Of a DNA stretch of 64,000 bases, positions 8,626 to 17,558 are shown one piece after another (position 1 is the stretch's first letter; every line of letters begins with the position of its first letter). The stretch is from Streptomyces sp. NRRL F-2580 (GTDB lineage: Bacteria > Actinomycetota > Actinomycetes > Streptomycetales > Streptomycetaceae): positions 167,345-231,344 of the forward strand of contig NZ_JOIR01000018.1 of the NCBI RefSeq assembly GCF_000720115.1, in the 5' to 3' direction. A model generated the notes under the pieces. That model saw only the letters and a list, made by a program, of their open reading frames with translations, did not search any database and was not told the DNA's origin. Made by a program: the position numbers and the translations under genes.

Positions 8626-8668
8626 TTGCACCCGTCTCCCCGCTGCTCCCTGATTGAGGTGCCGCCCC

Positions 8669-10915
8669 ATGGAGCTCTCCCCTTCCGCGCATGCCGATTC
8701 CTTCTGTCGTGACCGGCTGCCGCCCCTCGCTCTCTGGCCCGAACTCCACTTCGACCTCCCGGAGTTGGAGTACCCGGACCGGCTCAACTGTGCCCAGCGC
8801 CTGCTCGACGAGGCCGTCGAACGGCTGGGCCCCGACCGCCCCTGTCTGCTCACCCCCACCGAGCGCTGGACCTACGGCGAACTGCAGCACCGCGCCAACC
8901 AGGTCGCCCAGGTCCTCACCGAGGACTTCGGCCTCGTGCCCGGCAACCGCGTCCTGCTGCGCGGCCCCAACAACCCGTGGCTCGTCGCCACGTGGTTCGG
9001 GGTCCTGAAGGCCGGCGGGGTCGCCGTCACCACCATGCCGATGCTGCGCGCGTCCGAGCTCGCCGAGCTCACCGACATCAGCCGGCCCCTGCTCGCCGTG
9101 TGCGACCACCGCTACGCCGACGAGCTCGACCCGGCCCGCCGCCCCGGCGGGGCGGACGCGCAGGACTTCCCGGACCTGCCCGTCCTCACGTACGGCGGTC
9201 CCGGACCGACCGACCTGACCGCGCGCTGCGCGGCCAAGGACGGCCGGTTCGCCACCGTGGTCACCGCCGCGGACGACGTGGCGCTGATCGCCTTCACCTC
9301 CGGTACGACCGGCCGCCCCAAGGCGACCCTGCACTTCCACCGCGACGTCCTCGCGAACGCCGACACGTTCTCCCGGCACGTCCTCAAACCCCGCCCGGAC
9401 GACGTCTTCACCGGCACACCGCCGCTCGCCTTCACCTTCGGGCTCGGCGGGCTGGTGGTCTTCCCGCTCTCCGTCGGGGCCGCCACCCTGCTGATCGAGC
9501 AGGCGCCCCCGCTGGAACTGGCCGAGCTCGTCGCGGCTCACGGGGTGACCGTGCTCTTCACCGCACCCACGGCCTACCGCGCGATCATGGAGGGCGGGGC
9601 GGTGGACCGGCTGGCCGGGCTGCGCCGCTGCGTGTCCGCCGGGGAAGCGCTGCCGGCCGCGGTCTGGCACGAGTTCCAGGCCGCCACCGGGCTGCGCATC
9701 ATCGACGGCATCGGCGCCACCGAGATGCTGCACGTCTTCATCTCCGCGGCCGACGAGGACATCCGGCCCGGTTCCACCGGCCGCCCGGTGCCCGGCTACC
9801 GCGCCGCCGTCGTCGACGAGCAGGGCGATCCCGTCCCCGACGGGCAGCCCGGTCTGCTGGCGGTCACCGGCCCCACCGGCTGCCGCTACCTCGCGGACGC
9901 GCGCCAGGCCTCGTACGTCAGGAACGGCTGGAACATCACCGGCGACACCTACATCCGCGATGCGGAGGGCTACTTCTGGTACGTCGCCCGCAGCGACGAC
10001 ATGATCGTGTCCTCGGGCTACAACATCGCGGGCCCCGAGGTGGAGAAGGCCCTGGCCACCCACCCCTACGTGGAGGAATGCGCGGTGGTCGGGGCCCCGG
10101 ACACACGGCGCGGCATGGTCGTCAAGGCCTACGTGGTCCTCGGCGCCGGCGTCCCGGCCGCCGAGGGGACCGTCCGCGAGCTCCAGGCCCACGTCAAGCA
10201 GACCATCGCCCCGTACAAGTACCCGCGCGCCGTCGAATTCGTCACGGAACTCCCCCGCACGGGCACCGGGAAGCTCCGGCGCGGCGCACTGCGCGAGCGC
10301 GCCCTCTCCGACGCGGTGAGACCCGACGCGGCGAGACCCGACGCGGCGAGACCCGACGCGGTGAGACCCGGCCCGGCGACACCGGGCCGGTCGGCACCGG
10401 CCGAGCCGACGCGCGCCCAGCCGGTACCGGTACCGGCCCCGTCCGCGCCGCCCAGCGTCATCGTCGAACGCCGCGTCGAGTGGACCGACACCGACGCGGC
10501 CGGCCACTACCACCACTCCACCGTCGTGCGCTGGGTCGAGGCGGCCGAGGCCGTCCTGCTCCACCGCCTCGGCTTGGCCCACCTGTTCGGCAGCACGCCC
10601 CGGGTCCACTTCGAGGCCGACTACCGGGCCCGGCTCTGGTTCGGGGAGGCGGTACGCACCGAGCTGACGGTCACGAAGGTCGGTTCGGCCTCCCTGCACT
10701 ACGCCTTCACCGTGCGCGGCGAACAGGGCGCGGAGGCGGCCACCGGCCGCATGGTCATCGCCCACTCGGCCGCCCACGCGACGGGGTCCACCCCCTGGCC
10801 CGCCGACGTACGGGAACGGCTGGACGCGGCGGGGCCGCAGGAACCCGAACTACTCACCACCCGCGCGCAGTCAGCGCACTCACCTGGAGGTACGGCGTGC
10901 GCGTCGCAGTCATAG
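8669..10915 (+). CDS. Aryl-CoA ligase fused to 4HBT-type thioesterase
   Basis: 748 aa in two domains. Residues 1 to about 545 are an ANL-family acid-CoA ligase of the benzoate/2-aminobenzoate type: P-loop TSGTTGRPK (210-218), IDGIGATEM, and the A10 lysine in TGTGKLRRG near 534. A low-complexity linker of RPDAA-like repeats follows (four 15-bp units, about 10312-10375). Residues about 595-715 are a hot-dog thioesterase with the TDTDAAGHYHH active-site block. Role inferred: activation of salicylate (or a similar acid) to its CoA ester, and release of gentisate from gentisyl-CoA after the next enzyme acts. ATG 8669 with GAGGTG is chosen over TTG 8654. It overlaps the next gene by 19 bp. Confidence 0.88.
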   Translation: MELSPSAHADSFCRDRLPPLALWPELHFDLPELEYPDRLNCAQRLLDEAVERLGPDRPCLLTPTERWTYGELQHRANQVAQVLTEDFGLVPGNRVLLRGPNNPWLVATWFGVLKAGGVAVTTMPMLRASELAELTDISRPLLAVCDHRYADELDPARRPGGADAQDFPDLPVLTYGGPGPTDLTARCAAKDGRFATVVTAADDVALIAFTSGTTGRPKATLHFHRDVLANADTFSRHVLKPRPDDVFTGTPPLAFTFGLGGLVVFPLSVGAATLLIEQAPPLELAELVAAHGVTVLFTAPTAYRAIMEGGAVDRLAGLRRCVSAGEALPAAVWHEFQAATGLRIIDGIGATEMLHVFISAADEDIRPGSTGRPVPGYRAAVVDEQGDPVPDGQPGLLAVTGPTGCRYLADARQASYVRNGWNITGDTYIRDAEGYFWYVARSDDMIVSSGYNIAGPEVEKALATHPYVEECAVVGAPDTRRGMVVKAYVVLGAGVPAAEGTVRELQAHVKQTIAPYKYPRAVEFVTELPRTGTGKLRRGALRERALSDAVRPDAARPDAARPDAVRPGPATPGRSAPAEPTRAQPVPVPAPSAPPSVIVERRVEWTDTDAAGHYHHSTVVRWVEAAEAVLLHRLGLAHLFGSTPRVHFEADYRARLWFGEAVRTELTVTKVGSASLHYAFTVRGEQGAEAATGRMVIAHSAAHATGSTPWPADVRERLDAAGPQEPELLTTRAQSAHSPGGTACASQS

Positions 10916-13209
10916 GAGGAGGGCCCGGCGGACTGTACTTCGCGGCCCTCACCAAGCAGCTCTCCCCGCACTGGGAGGTCACCGTCTGGGAACGCAACGC
11001 CCCCGACGACACCTTCGGCTTCGGCGTCGTCTTCTCCGACGAGACCCTCGACGGCATCGCCCAGGCCGACCGCGAGATCCACGCGGCCATGTCGGCCGAG
11101 TTCGCCCGCTGGGCCGACATCGACGTCCGATACCGGGGCTCCACCCTCACCTCGGGCGGCCACGGCTTCGCCGCCCTCGGCCGCCGCCACCTGCTGCGGA
11201 TCCTCCAGGAGCGCTGCGCCGCGCTGGACGTGGACGTCCGCTACCGCACGCAGGCCCCGCCCGCCGCCGAACTCGCCGTGGCGTACGACCTGGTGGTGGC
11301 GTGCGACGGCGTGCGGTCGGCCACCCGCGCCGCCTACGCCGACACCTTCGGCACCGACCTCGACGAACGCAGCGGCCGCTACATGTGGCTGGGTACGGAC
11401 AAGGTCTTCGAAGCCTTCACGTTCATCGTCGACGAGCACGACTTCGGCACCCTCCAGGTGCACGCGTACCCGTACGACGCCACCCGCTCCACCTTCATCG
11501 TGGAGATGGAGGAGGAGGCGTGGCGGCGCGCCGGCTTCGAGGAGTTCGCCGCCCTCGACCACCCGCCGGGCACCAGCGACGAGGACAGCATCCGGCGCTG
11601 CGAGGAACTCCTCGCGGACCACCTCGACGGGCACCGCCTCCTGCCCAACAACTCCAAGTGGCTCCGCTTCACCACGGTCCGCAACCGCACCTGGCGCCAC
11701 GAGAACATCGTCCTCCTCGGGGACGCCGCCCACACCGCGCACTTCTCCATCGGCTCCGGCACCAAGCTCGCGATGGAGGACGCCCTCGTCCTCGCCGCCA
11801 GCCTGCACGAACACCCGGACGTGCCGAGCGCGCTCGCCGCGTACGAGGACGAGCGCAAGCCGGTGGTGGAGTCCACCCAGCGCGCGGCCCAGGCCAGCCT
11901 GGAGTGGTTCGAGCACATCGACCGCTACACCGGCCAGGACCCGCACCAGTTCGCGTTCAACCTCCTGACCCGCAGCCGCCGCGTCACCTACGACAACCTG
12001 CGCGTGCGCGACGAGAAGTTCACCACCGCGGTCAACCGCTCCTCGACCGTGCCCCCGATGTTCCGGCCCTACCCGCTCGGCGGACTGCTGCTGCGCAACC
12101 GGGTCGTCGTACCGCCCACCGCCCTGCACACCGCGCGCGAGGGCGTCCCCGGCGACTTCGACCTCGTCCACCTCAGTACGCAGGCCCTCGGCGGCGCCGG
12201 CCTGGTCCTCGCCGGGATGACGGCCGTCAGCGCCGACGGCCGGGCCACCCCCGGCTGCCCCGGCCTGTGGAACGACGAACAGGAAGCGGCCTGGCGACGC
12301 ATCACCGACTTCGTCCACGGCCAGTCCGACACCTGCCTCGGCATCCAGCTCACGCACGCCGGACGCCGCGCGGCCGCGCACGACCGGCAGCCGTTCGCCG
12401 CCTCCCCGCTGGCCTGGGACGAGCGGAGCCCGGAGCCGCGCGAGGCCGACCGGGCCGACATGGACGCTCTCGTACGGGACTTCGTGAGCGCCGCCCGGCG
12501 CGCCGACCGGGCCGGCTTCGACGCGCTGGAACTCCAGTACGGCCACGGCCACCTGCTCTCCGGCTTCCTGTCCCCGCTGACCAACCTGCGGACCGACGAG
12601 TACGGCGGCGACCTCGACGGCCGGCTGCGGCTGCCGCTCGAAGTGCTGCGCGCCGTACGGGAGGTGTGGCCGGCCGGCAAGGCGCTGCTCGTGCGGATCT
12701 CCGCCGCCGACTGGGCCGAGGGCGGCACCAGCGAGGCCGACGCGGTCGCGATCGCCCGCGCGCTCGCCGAGGCGGGCGCCGACGCCGTCGACGTCTCCAC
12801 CGGCGAGGTCGTCTCCCACGAGCGGCCCCGCTACGGCCGCAGCTACCAGACTCCGTACGCGGACCTGATCCGCAACGCCACGGGCATCCCCACCATCGCC
12901 GTCGGCGCGATCTCCACGTACGACGACGTGAACTCGATCATCCTGGCCGGCCGGGCGGACCTGTGCGGCGTCGGCCGCGCGCAGATCCACGACCCGCTGT
13001 GGACCCTGCACGCCGCCGCGGCCCAGGGCTACCAGGGCCCGGCCGCGCCCTGGGCCCGCGCCTGGCGGGCGGGCAGCGGCCGGCCCCCGTCGGCCCGCAC
13101 CGACCGGATCCCGCCCCGCCTCGAACTCCTGCGGCAGCCCGCCGCCTCCGCCCACCGCCGCTGGCTGCCGCGCGCCGCGGCCCCGGCGCCCGCCCCCGTC
13201 CCCCGATAG
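10897..13209 (+). CDS. Bifunctional salicylyl-CoA 5-hydroxylase/OYE-type oxidoreductase
   Basis: 770 aa, two flavoprotein domains. Residues 1-380 are an FAD monooxygenase: dinucleotide motif GGGPGG (7-12) and GDAAHTAH near 274. Residues about 388-735 are an old-yellow-enzyme NADH:flavin oxidoreductase (FRPYPLGGLLLRNRVVVPP, HAGRRAA, YGHGHLLSGFLSP, TDEYGGDL). This architecture is known from 2-aminobenzoyl-CoA monooxygenase/reductase and the salicylyl-CoA 5-hydroxylase (SdgC) class of Streptomyces. With gentisate dioxygenase downstream, salicylyl-CoA to gentisyl-CoA is the best fit. The start is GTG 10897 after CTGGAGG. Anthranilate-type substrates remain possible. Confidence 0.88.
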   Translation: MRVAVIGGGPGGLYFAALTKQLSPHWEVTVWERNAPDDTFGFGVVFSDETLDGIAQADREIHAAMSAEFARWADIDVRYRGSTLTSGGHGFAALGRRHLLRILQERCAALDVDVRYRTQAPPAAELAVAYDLVVACDGVRSATRAAYADTFGTDLDERSGRYMWLGTDKVFEAFTFIVDEHDFGTLQVHAYPYDATRSTFIVEMEEEAWRRAGFEEFAALDHPPGTSDEDSIRRCEELLADHLDGHRLLPNNSKWLRFTTVRNRTWRHENIVLLGDAAHTAHFSIGSGTKLAMEDALVLAASLHEHPDVPSALAAYEDERKPVVESTQRAAQASLEWFEHIDRYTGQDPHQFAFNLLTRSRRVTYDNLRVRDEKFTTAVNRSSTVPPMFRPYPLGGLLLRNRVVVPPTALHTAREGVPGDFDLVHLSTQALGGAGLVLAGMTAVSADGRATPGCPGLWNDEQEAAWRRITDFVHGQSDTCLGIQLTHAGRRAAAHDRQPFAASPLAWDERSPEPREADRADMDALVRDFVSAARRADRAGFDALELQYGHGHLLSGFLSPLTNLRTDEYGGDLDGRLRLPLEVLRAVREVWPAGKALLVRISAADWAEGGTSEADAVAIARALAEAGADAVDVSTGEVVSHERPRYGRSYQTPYADLIRNATGIPTIAVGAISTYDDVNSIILAGRADLCGVGRAQIHDPLWTLHAAAAQGYQGPAAPWARAWRAGSGRPPSARTDRIPPRLELLRQPAASAHRRWLPRAAAPAPAPVPR

Positions 13210-13221
13210 CCGGAGGTCCCC

Positions 13222-14241
13222 ATGCCCATGGACAGGGAGAACCTGCCCCGTTTCACGGCGGCGGCCGTCCAGGCCGCACCCGTCTACCTCGACCCCGCCG
13301 CCACCGTCGACAAGGCCGTCGCCCTGATCGCCGAGGCCGCGGCCAACGGGGCCGAACTCGTCGTCTTCCCCGAGGTGTTCGTCCCGGGCTACCCCTACTG
13401 GAACTGGACGATGAACCCGGTCCAGGGCTCCCCCTGGTTCGAGCGGCTCCAGCGGGCCTCCGTAGACATCCCCGGCCCGCACGTCGACGCCCTGCGCGCG
13501 GCGGCCCGCCAGCACGGCATCGTCCTCGTCATCGGCGTCAACGAGCGCGCCCCGCACAGCCTCGGCGTCCTCTACAACACCCTGCTGACCATCGGGCCCG
13601 ACGGAGCCCTCCTCGGCGTCCACCGCAAACTGGTGCCGACCTGGGCCGAGAAGCTCACCTGGACCGGCGGCGACGGCAGCTCACTCGTCGTCCACGACAC
13701 ACCCGTCGGCCCCCTCGGCGCGCTCGCCTGCGGCGAGAACACCAACACCCTGGCCCGCTTCACCCTTCTCGCGCAGGGCGAACTCGTCCACGCCTCCTGC
13801 TACATCGCCCTGCCCGTCGCCCCCGCCGACTACGACATGGCCGACGCGATCGCCGTCCGCACCGCCGCCCACAGCTTCGAGGGCAAGGTCTTCTCCGTCG
13901 TCGCCTGCTCGACGATCTCCCCGGAGATCGTCGACCGGATCGCCGGGGACGACGAGGAACTGCGCAAGCAGTTCACCCGTCCCCGCAGCGCCCTGTCGGG
14001 GATCTTCGGCCCCGACGGCCGCCCGGTCACCGAACCCCTCGTGGACGACGAGGGCATCGTCTACGGCGAGATCGACCTGGCCCGGTGCATCCAGCCGAAG
14101 CAGATGCACGACATCACCGGCCACTACAACCGCTTCGACATCTTCCGCCTCGAAGTCGACAACCGCCCCCGGCTGCCCGTGACCTTCACCGTGCCCCCGG
14201 CCCCCTTCACCGACACCGCCACCCCTGAGGAGGACGTATGA
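13222..14241 (+). CDS. Nitrilase-family C-N hydrolase
   Basis: 339 aa. The nitrilase triad is visible: Glu in VVFPEVFVPGYPYW (about 50), Lys in HRKLVPTW (about 135) and Cys in ACGENTN (about 170). The CGENTN form and the length resemble true nitrilases (arylacetonitrilase-like) more than amidases. It sits 12 bp after the hydroxylase gene and overlaps the dioxygenase by ATGA, so it is translated as part of the operon. I infer that a nitrile, perhaps an aromatic one, is an entry substrate yielding the acid that the ligase activates, plus ammonia. ATG 13222 follows GGAGGT. Confidence 0.87.
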   Translation: MPMDRENLPRFTAAAVQAAPVYLDPAATVDKAVALIAEAAANGAELVVFPEVFVPGYPYWNWTMNPVQGSPWFERLQRASVDIPGPHVDALRAAARQHGIVLVIGVNERAPHSLGVLYNTLLTIGPDGALLGVHRKLVPTWAEKLTWTGGDGSSLVVHDTPVGPLGALACGENTNTLARFTLLAQGELVHASCYIALPVAPADYDMADAIAVRTAAHSFEGKVFSVVACSTISPEIVDRIAGDDEELRKQFTRPRSALSGIFGPDGRPVTEPLVDDEGIVYGEIDLARCIQPKQMHDITGHYNRFDIFRLEVDNRPRLPVTFTVPPAPFTDTATPEEDV

Positions 14242-15356
14242 CCATCGAGCAGGACGACACCATGCTCGGCCGCGCCCGGGTGTCCGATACCCCCGAGCTC
14301 ACCGCGTACTACGAAGAGCTCGGCGCCCTCGACGCCGGCGCCCTGTGGACCGTGGCCAACGACATCGAGCCCTGGTACCCGCAGCCCAAGTCCGTGCCCG
14401 TGCTGTGGCACTACGACGAACTGCGCCCCCACGTCCTCAAGGCCCTCGGCCTCGTCAAGGGCGACGACGCCGGCCGCCGCGTCGTCATGCTCGTCAACCC
14501 GGGCCGCAAGGACGTCAGCGCCGCCGCGGGACTCCTCTACACCGGCCTGCAGATCATGGGACCCGGCGAGGCGATGACCGCCCACCGCCACCAGGCCGCC
14601 GCCCTGCGCTTCGTCCACGAGGGCACCGGCGCCTGGACGATCGTCGACGGGCAGAAGCTGAAGGTCGGCCCCCGCGACTTCGCGATCACCCCGAACGGCA
14701 CCTGGCACGAGCACGGCAACGACGCCGAGGACGGGCCCGTCATCTGGCAGGACGGACTCGACATCCCGCTGGTCAACGCCCTGGACGCCGGGTTCTACGA
14801 GGTCCACCCCGACCTGTACCAGACCCCGGGGAAGGTCATCAACTCCTCGGTCCTGACCTACGGAGCGAACCTCTTGCCGTACGGGGTGGAGAAGTGGACC
14901 CGGCCCTACTCGCCGCTGCTCGCCTACCCCTGGGAGTCCACGTACGAGGCCCTGCGCGGGCTCGCCAAGGCGAGCGAGGGCTCCCCGTACGACGGGGTCA
15001 TCGCCGAGTACACCAACCCGGTGACGGGCGGCCCGGTCATGCCCACCATGGGCGCCCACATGCAGCTGCTGCGCCCCGGCCAGGCCACCCTCGCCCACCG
15101 CCACACCGGCTCCGTGATCTACACGGCCGCCAAGGGCCGCGGAGTCTCGGTGATCGCCGGACAGCGCTTCGAGTGGAAGCAGGGCGACATCTTCTGCGTC
15201 CCCTCCTGGGCCTGGCACGAGCACCACAACCTCGACCAGACCGAGGACGCCTGCCTCTTCTCCTTCAACGACTTCCCCGTCATGCGCTCGCTCGGTTTCC
15301 ACCGGGAAGAGGCGTACGCCGACAACGCCGGGCACCAGCCCGTCACCGCCGCCTGA
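14238..15356 (+). CDS. Gentisate 1,2-dioxygenase
   Basis: 372-aa bicupin. The N-terminal cupin has the iron-binding HRH in MTAHRHQAAALRF and the later WHEHGN; the C-terminal cupin repeats it as LAHRHTGSVIY and WHEHHN. Length and the duplicated cupin match gentisate 1,2-dioxygenases, cytosolic Fe(II) enzymes that open gentisate to maleylpyruvate. Translation is coupled to the nitrilase through ATGA overlap. 1-Hydroxy-2-naphthoate dioxygenase is the nearest alternative in the family, but the operon favours gentisate. Confidence 0.9.
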   Translation: MTIEQDDTMLGRARVSDTPELTAYYEELGALDAGALWTVANDIEPWYPQPKSVPVLWHYDELRPHVLKALGLVKGDDAGRRVVMLVNPGRKDVSAAAGLLYTGLQIMGPGEAMTAHRHQAAALRFVHEGTGAWTIVDGQKLKVGPRDFAITPNGTWHEHGNDAEDGPVIWQDGLDIPLVNALDAGFYEVHPDLYQTPGKVINSSVLTYGANLLPYGVEKWTRPYSPLLAYPWESTYEALRGLAKASEGSPYDGVIAEYTNPVTGGPVMPTMGAHMQLLRPGQATLAHRHTGSVIYTAAKGRGVSVIAGQRFEWKQGDIFCVPSWAWHEHHNLDQTEDACLFSFNDFPVMRSLGFHREEAYADNAGHQPVTAA

Positions 15357-15373
15357 CCCACGAGGAGCCCCGC

Positions 15374-16285
15374 ATGCGCTTGCTGACCTTCACCCACAGC
15401 CCCGACGACACCACCGAACGCCTGGGCGTCGAGGCCGACGGCCTCGTCCTCGACCTCGCGGTCCTGGCCGACCACGCCGGCGTGCGGCTCCCGCACGACC
15501 TGCTGTCCTTCGTCCAGGCCGGCCCGGCCGCGCAGGAAGCGGCCCGGCAGCTGCTCGCCGCCGACCCCGCCGGACCGCTCGCCGGCGCCGTCCACCGGCT
15601 GGAGGACGTGACCCTGCGCGCCCCGCTGCGCCCCGGCAAGATCATCGGTGTGGGCCTCAACTACATCGAGCACGTCGAGGAGTCCAGCCGCAGCCTCGAC
15701 ACCGACAAGGACCTGCCGCCGCGCCCGGTCCTCTTCGGCAAGCCCGCAACCGCCGTCACCGGCCCCGGCCAGCCGATCCTGCACAACGCCGACCTGACCA
15801 CCCAGCTGGACTGGGAGTGCGAACTCGCCGTCGTCATCGGCCGCACCGCCCACCGGGTGAGCGAGGAGGACGCGTACGACCACATCTTCGGCTTCAGCAT
15901 CATCAACGACATCAGCGCCCGCGACCAGCGCCGCTCCGGCCAGTGGTTCTTCTCCAAGGGCCAGGACTCCTACGCGCCCTTCGGCCCGGTCATCGTGACG
16001 CGCGACGAGATCCGCGACCCCATGGCACTCGACCTCTCGCTGCGCGTCAACGGCGTCACCAAGCAGAAGTCGAACACCCGCCACATGCTCTTCCCGATCG
16101 CCCGCCTCATCGCCGACATCAGCTCCGGCATGACCCTGGAACCCGGCGACGTCATCGCGACGGGCTCGCCCTCCGGCGTCGGCGCCGGCATGGTCCCGCC
16201 GGAGTTCCTCACCCCCGGCGACACGGTGGAAGCCACCGTCGAGCTGATCGGCACCCTGACCAACCCCGTCGTCGACGCCCGCTGA
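15374..16285 (+). CDS. FAA-hydrolase family protein, maleylpyruvate/fumarylpyruvate hydrolase
   Basis: 303 aa. C-terminal FAH fold: PGKIIGVGLNYIEH, the metal-site DWECELAVVIG (about 146-156), and GDVIATGSPSGVGAG near the end. In gentisate pathways this family splits fumarylpyruvate, or maleylpyruvate directly, into pyruvate plus fumarate or maleate. Since a maleate isomerase is the next gene and no glutathione- or mycothiol-dependent maleylpyruvate isomerase is in the operon, direct hydrolysis of maleylpyruvate is the better inference. ATG 15374 follows GAGGAG. Confidence 0.87.
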   Translation: MRLLTFTHSPDDTTERLGVEADGLVLDLAVLADHAGVRLPHDLLSFVQAGPAAQEAARQLLAADPAGPLAGAVHRLEDVTLRAPLRPGKIIGVGLNYIEHVEESSRSLDTDKDLPPRPVLFGKPATAVTGPGQPILHNADLTTQLDWECELAVVIGRTAHRVSEEDAYDHIFGFSIINDISARDQRRSGQWFFSKGQDSYAPFGPVIVTRDEIRDPMALDLSLRVNGVTKQKSNTRHMLFPIARLIADISSGMTLEPGDVIATGSPSGVGAGMVPPEFLTPGDTVEATVELIGTLTNPVVDAR

Positions 16286-16295
16286 GGAGCACCCA

Positions 16296-17081
16296 GTGGC
16301 ACCGCGCACCTACCGCATCGGCCAGATCGTGCCGAGCTCCAACGTCACCATGGAAACCGAGGTCCCGGCCATCCTCCGGGCCCGCCAGGCCATCGCACCC
16401 GACGAGCGCTTCACCTTGCACTCCAGCCGGATGCGCATGACCCACGTGACCCCGGAACAGCTCAGGGCCATGGACGCGGACTCCGACCGCTGCGCCGCGG
16501 AACTGTCCGACGCCCGGGTCGACGTACTCGGCTACGCCTGCCTCGTCGCCATCATGAGCATGGGCCTCGGCTACCACCGCACCTCCGAGGAGCGCCTGCA
16601 CCTTCGTACCGTGGAGAACGGAGCCCCCGCCCCCGTCGTCACCAGCGCCGGAGCCCTCGTCCACGGACTGCACACCATCGGCGCCAGGAAGATCGCGCTG
16701 CTGGCCCCCTACATGCGCCCGCTCACGCGGACCGTCGTGGACTACCTCACGTACGAGGGCATCGAGGTCCTCGACTACGAGGCCCTCGAAATCCCCGACA
16801 ACCTCGACGTCGCCGCCCACGACCCGGCCCGGCTGCCGGGGCTCGCGCGGGCGCTGGAGTACTCGGACGCCGACGCCGTGGTGCTCTCCGCCTGCGTGCA
16901 GATGCCGTCCCTGGGCGCCATCGAGGAGGCCGAACAGCTCCTGGGCAAGCCGGTCGTCTCCGCGGCGGTCTGCACCGCCCACCAGCTGCTGCGGGCCCTG
17001 GACCTGGACGCCGTGGCCCCGGGGGCCGGCCACCTCCTGTCGGGCAAGTACGCGCGGGCGCCCCTGCCCGGGCAGCCCTAG
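16296..17081 (+). CDS. Maleate cis-trans isomerase family protein
   Basis: 261-aa Asp/Glu racemase-superfamily enzyme. Both active-site cysteines are present: YACLVAIMSMG (about Cys80) and LSACVQMPS (about Cys198), as in maleate isomerases; arylmalonate decarboxylases have only the second. It would convert maleate to fumarate for the TCA cycle, completing the operon. GTG 16296 follows GAGGAG ten bases after the hydrolase stop. It is the last gene of the operon; a convergent lipoprotein gene begins on the other strand 8 bp away. Confidence 0.85.
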   Translation: MAPRTYRIGQIVPSSNVTMETEVPAILRARQAIAPDERFTLHSSRMRMTHVTPEQLRAMDADSDRCAAELSDARVDVLGYACLVAIMSMGLGYHRTSEERLHLRTVENGAPAPVVTSAGALVHGLHTIGARKIALLAPYMRPLTRTVVDYLTYEGIEVLDYEALEIPDNLDVAAHDPARLPGLARALEYSDADAVVLSACVQMPSLGAIEEAEQLLGKPVVSAAVCTAHQLLRALDLDAVAPGAGHLLSGKYARAPLPGQP

Positions 17082-17089
17082 GGGGTGGG

Positions 17090-17503
17090 CTACCGCATGG
17101 GCGGCGGCACCGTGTAGTTCGGGATCGACGGGTCCTTCGGGTCGAAGGGCGTCGGCTTCCAGCTCGCCGGCGGCGGTCGGTCGGGCGCCGGCGGCGGGTT
17201 GGGGCCCCGGTTGGGGTTCTGCGGGATCTCCGACGGACCCGCGGGGGTGCGCTTCGGCGCCGGTCCGCCCGTGGCCGAAGGCCTCGCCTGCGCGGTCGGC
17301 GCCCCGGCCGGGGCGGACGGCTGCGCGGTCGCCGGCTCCGAGGGGGAGGGAGCCGGCGGGGCGGTCGCGGGGGTGGAGTCCGGGGCCGGAGCGCCGGGCT
17401 TCCCGGCGTCCGGTCCGGCCGCGCCGCCGGAGCAGCCGACCAGCATCAGGGCGCCCGCCAGCGCCACGGTCACGGCGCCCGCCACTCGGTTTCCGGAGCC
17501 CAT
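17090..17503 (-). CDS. Proline-rich lipoprotein
   Basis: 137 aa from ATG 17503. A lipoprotein signal peptide with lipobox LVGC (Cys at about 24) leads to a long Pro/Ala/Thr/Ser-rich, probably disordered extracellular tail ending NYTVPPPMR. No catalytic domain is visible, and I cannot assign a function. An upstream in-frame GTG at 17566 would add 21 residues before the signal peptide and overlap the dehydrogenase, so I reject it. Confidence 0.7.
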   Translation of the reverse strand: MGSGNRVAGAVTVALAGALMLVGCSGGAAGPDAGKPGAPAPDSTPATAPPAPSPSEPATAQPSAPAGAPTAQARPSATGGPAPKRTPAGPSEIPQNPNRGPNPPPAPDRPPPASWKPTPFDPKDPSIPNYTVPPPMR

Positions 17504-17558
17504 GCCCACCGCCCGCCCTCGCCGTACGGTCCGTCCGTTCGGGTCGGGCGATCGTAGC

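Noticed and set aside
10699..13623. 974-aa open frame on the minus strand, antisense to the hydroxylase and nitrilase genes
   Set aside because: It is Gly/Val/Asp/Arg-rich low-complexity sequence, the mirror of GC-rich coding DNA, with no family motif and no ribosome site; the plus-strand genes are clearly real.
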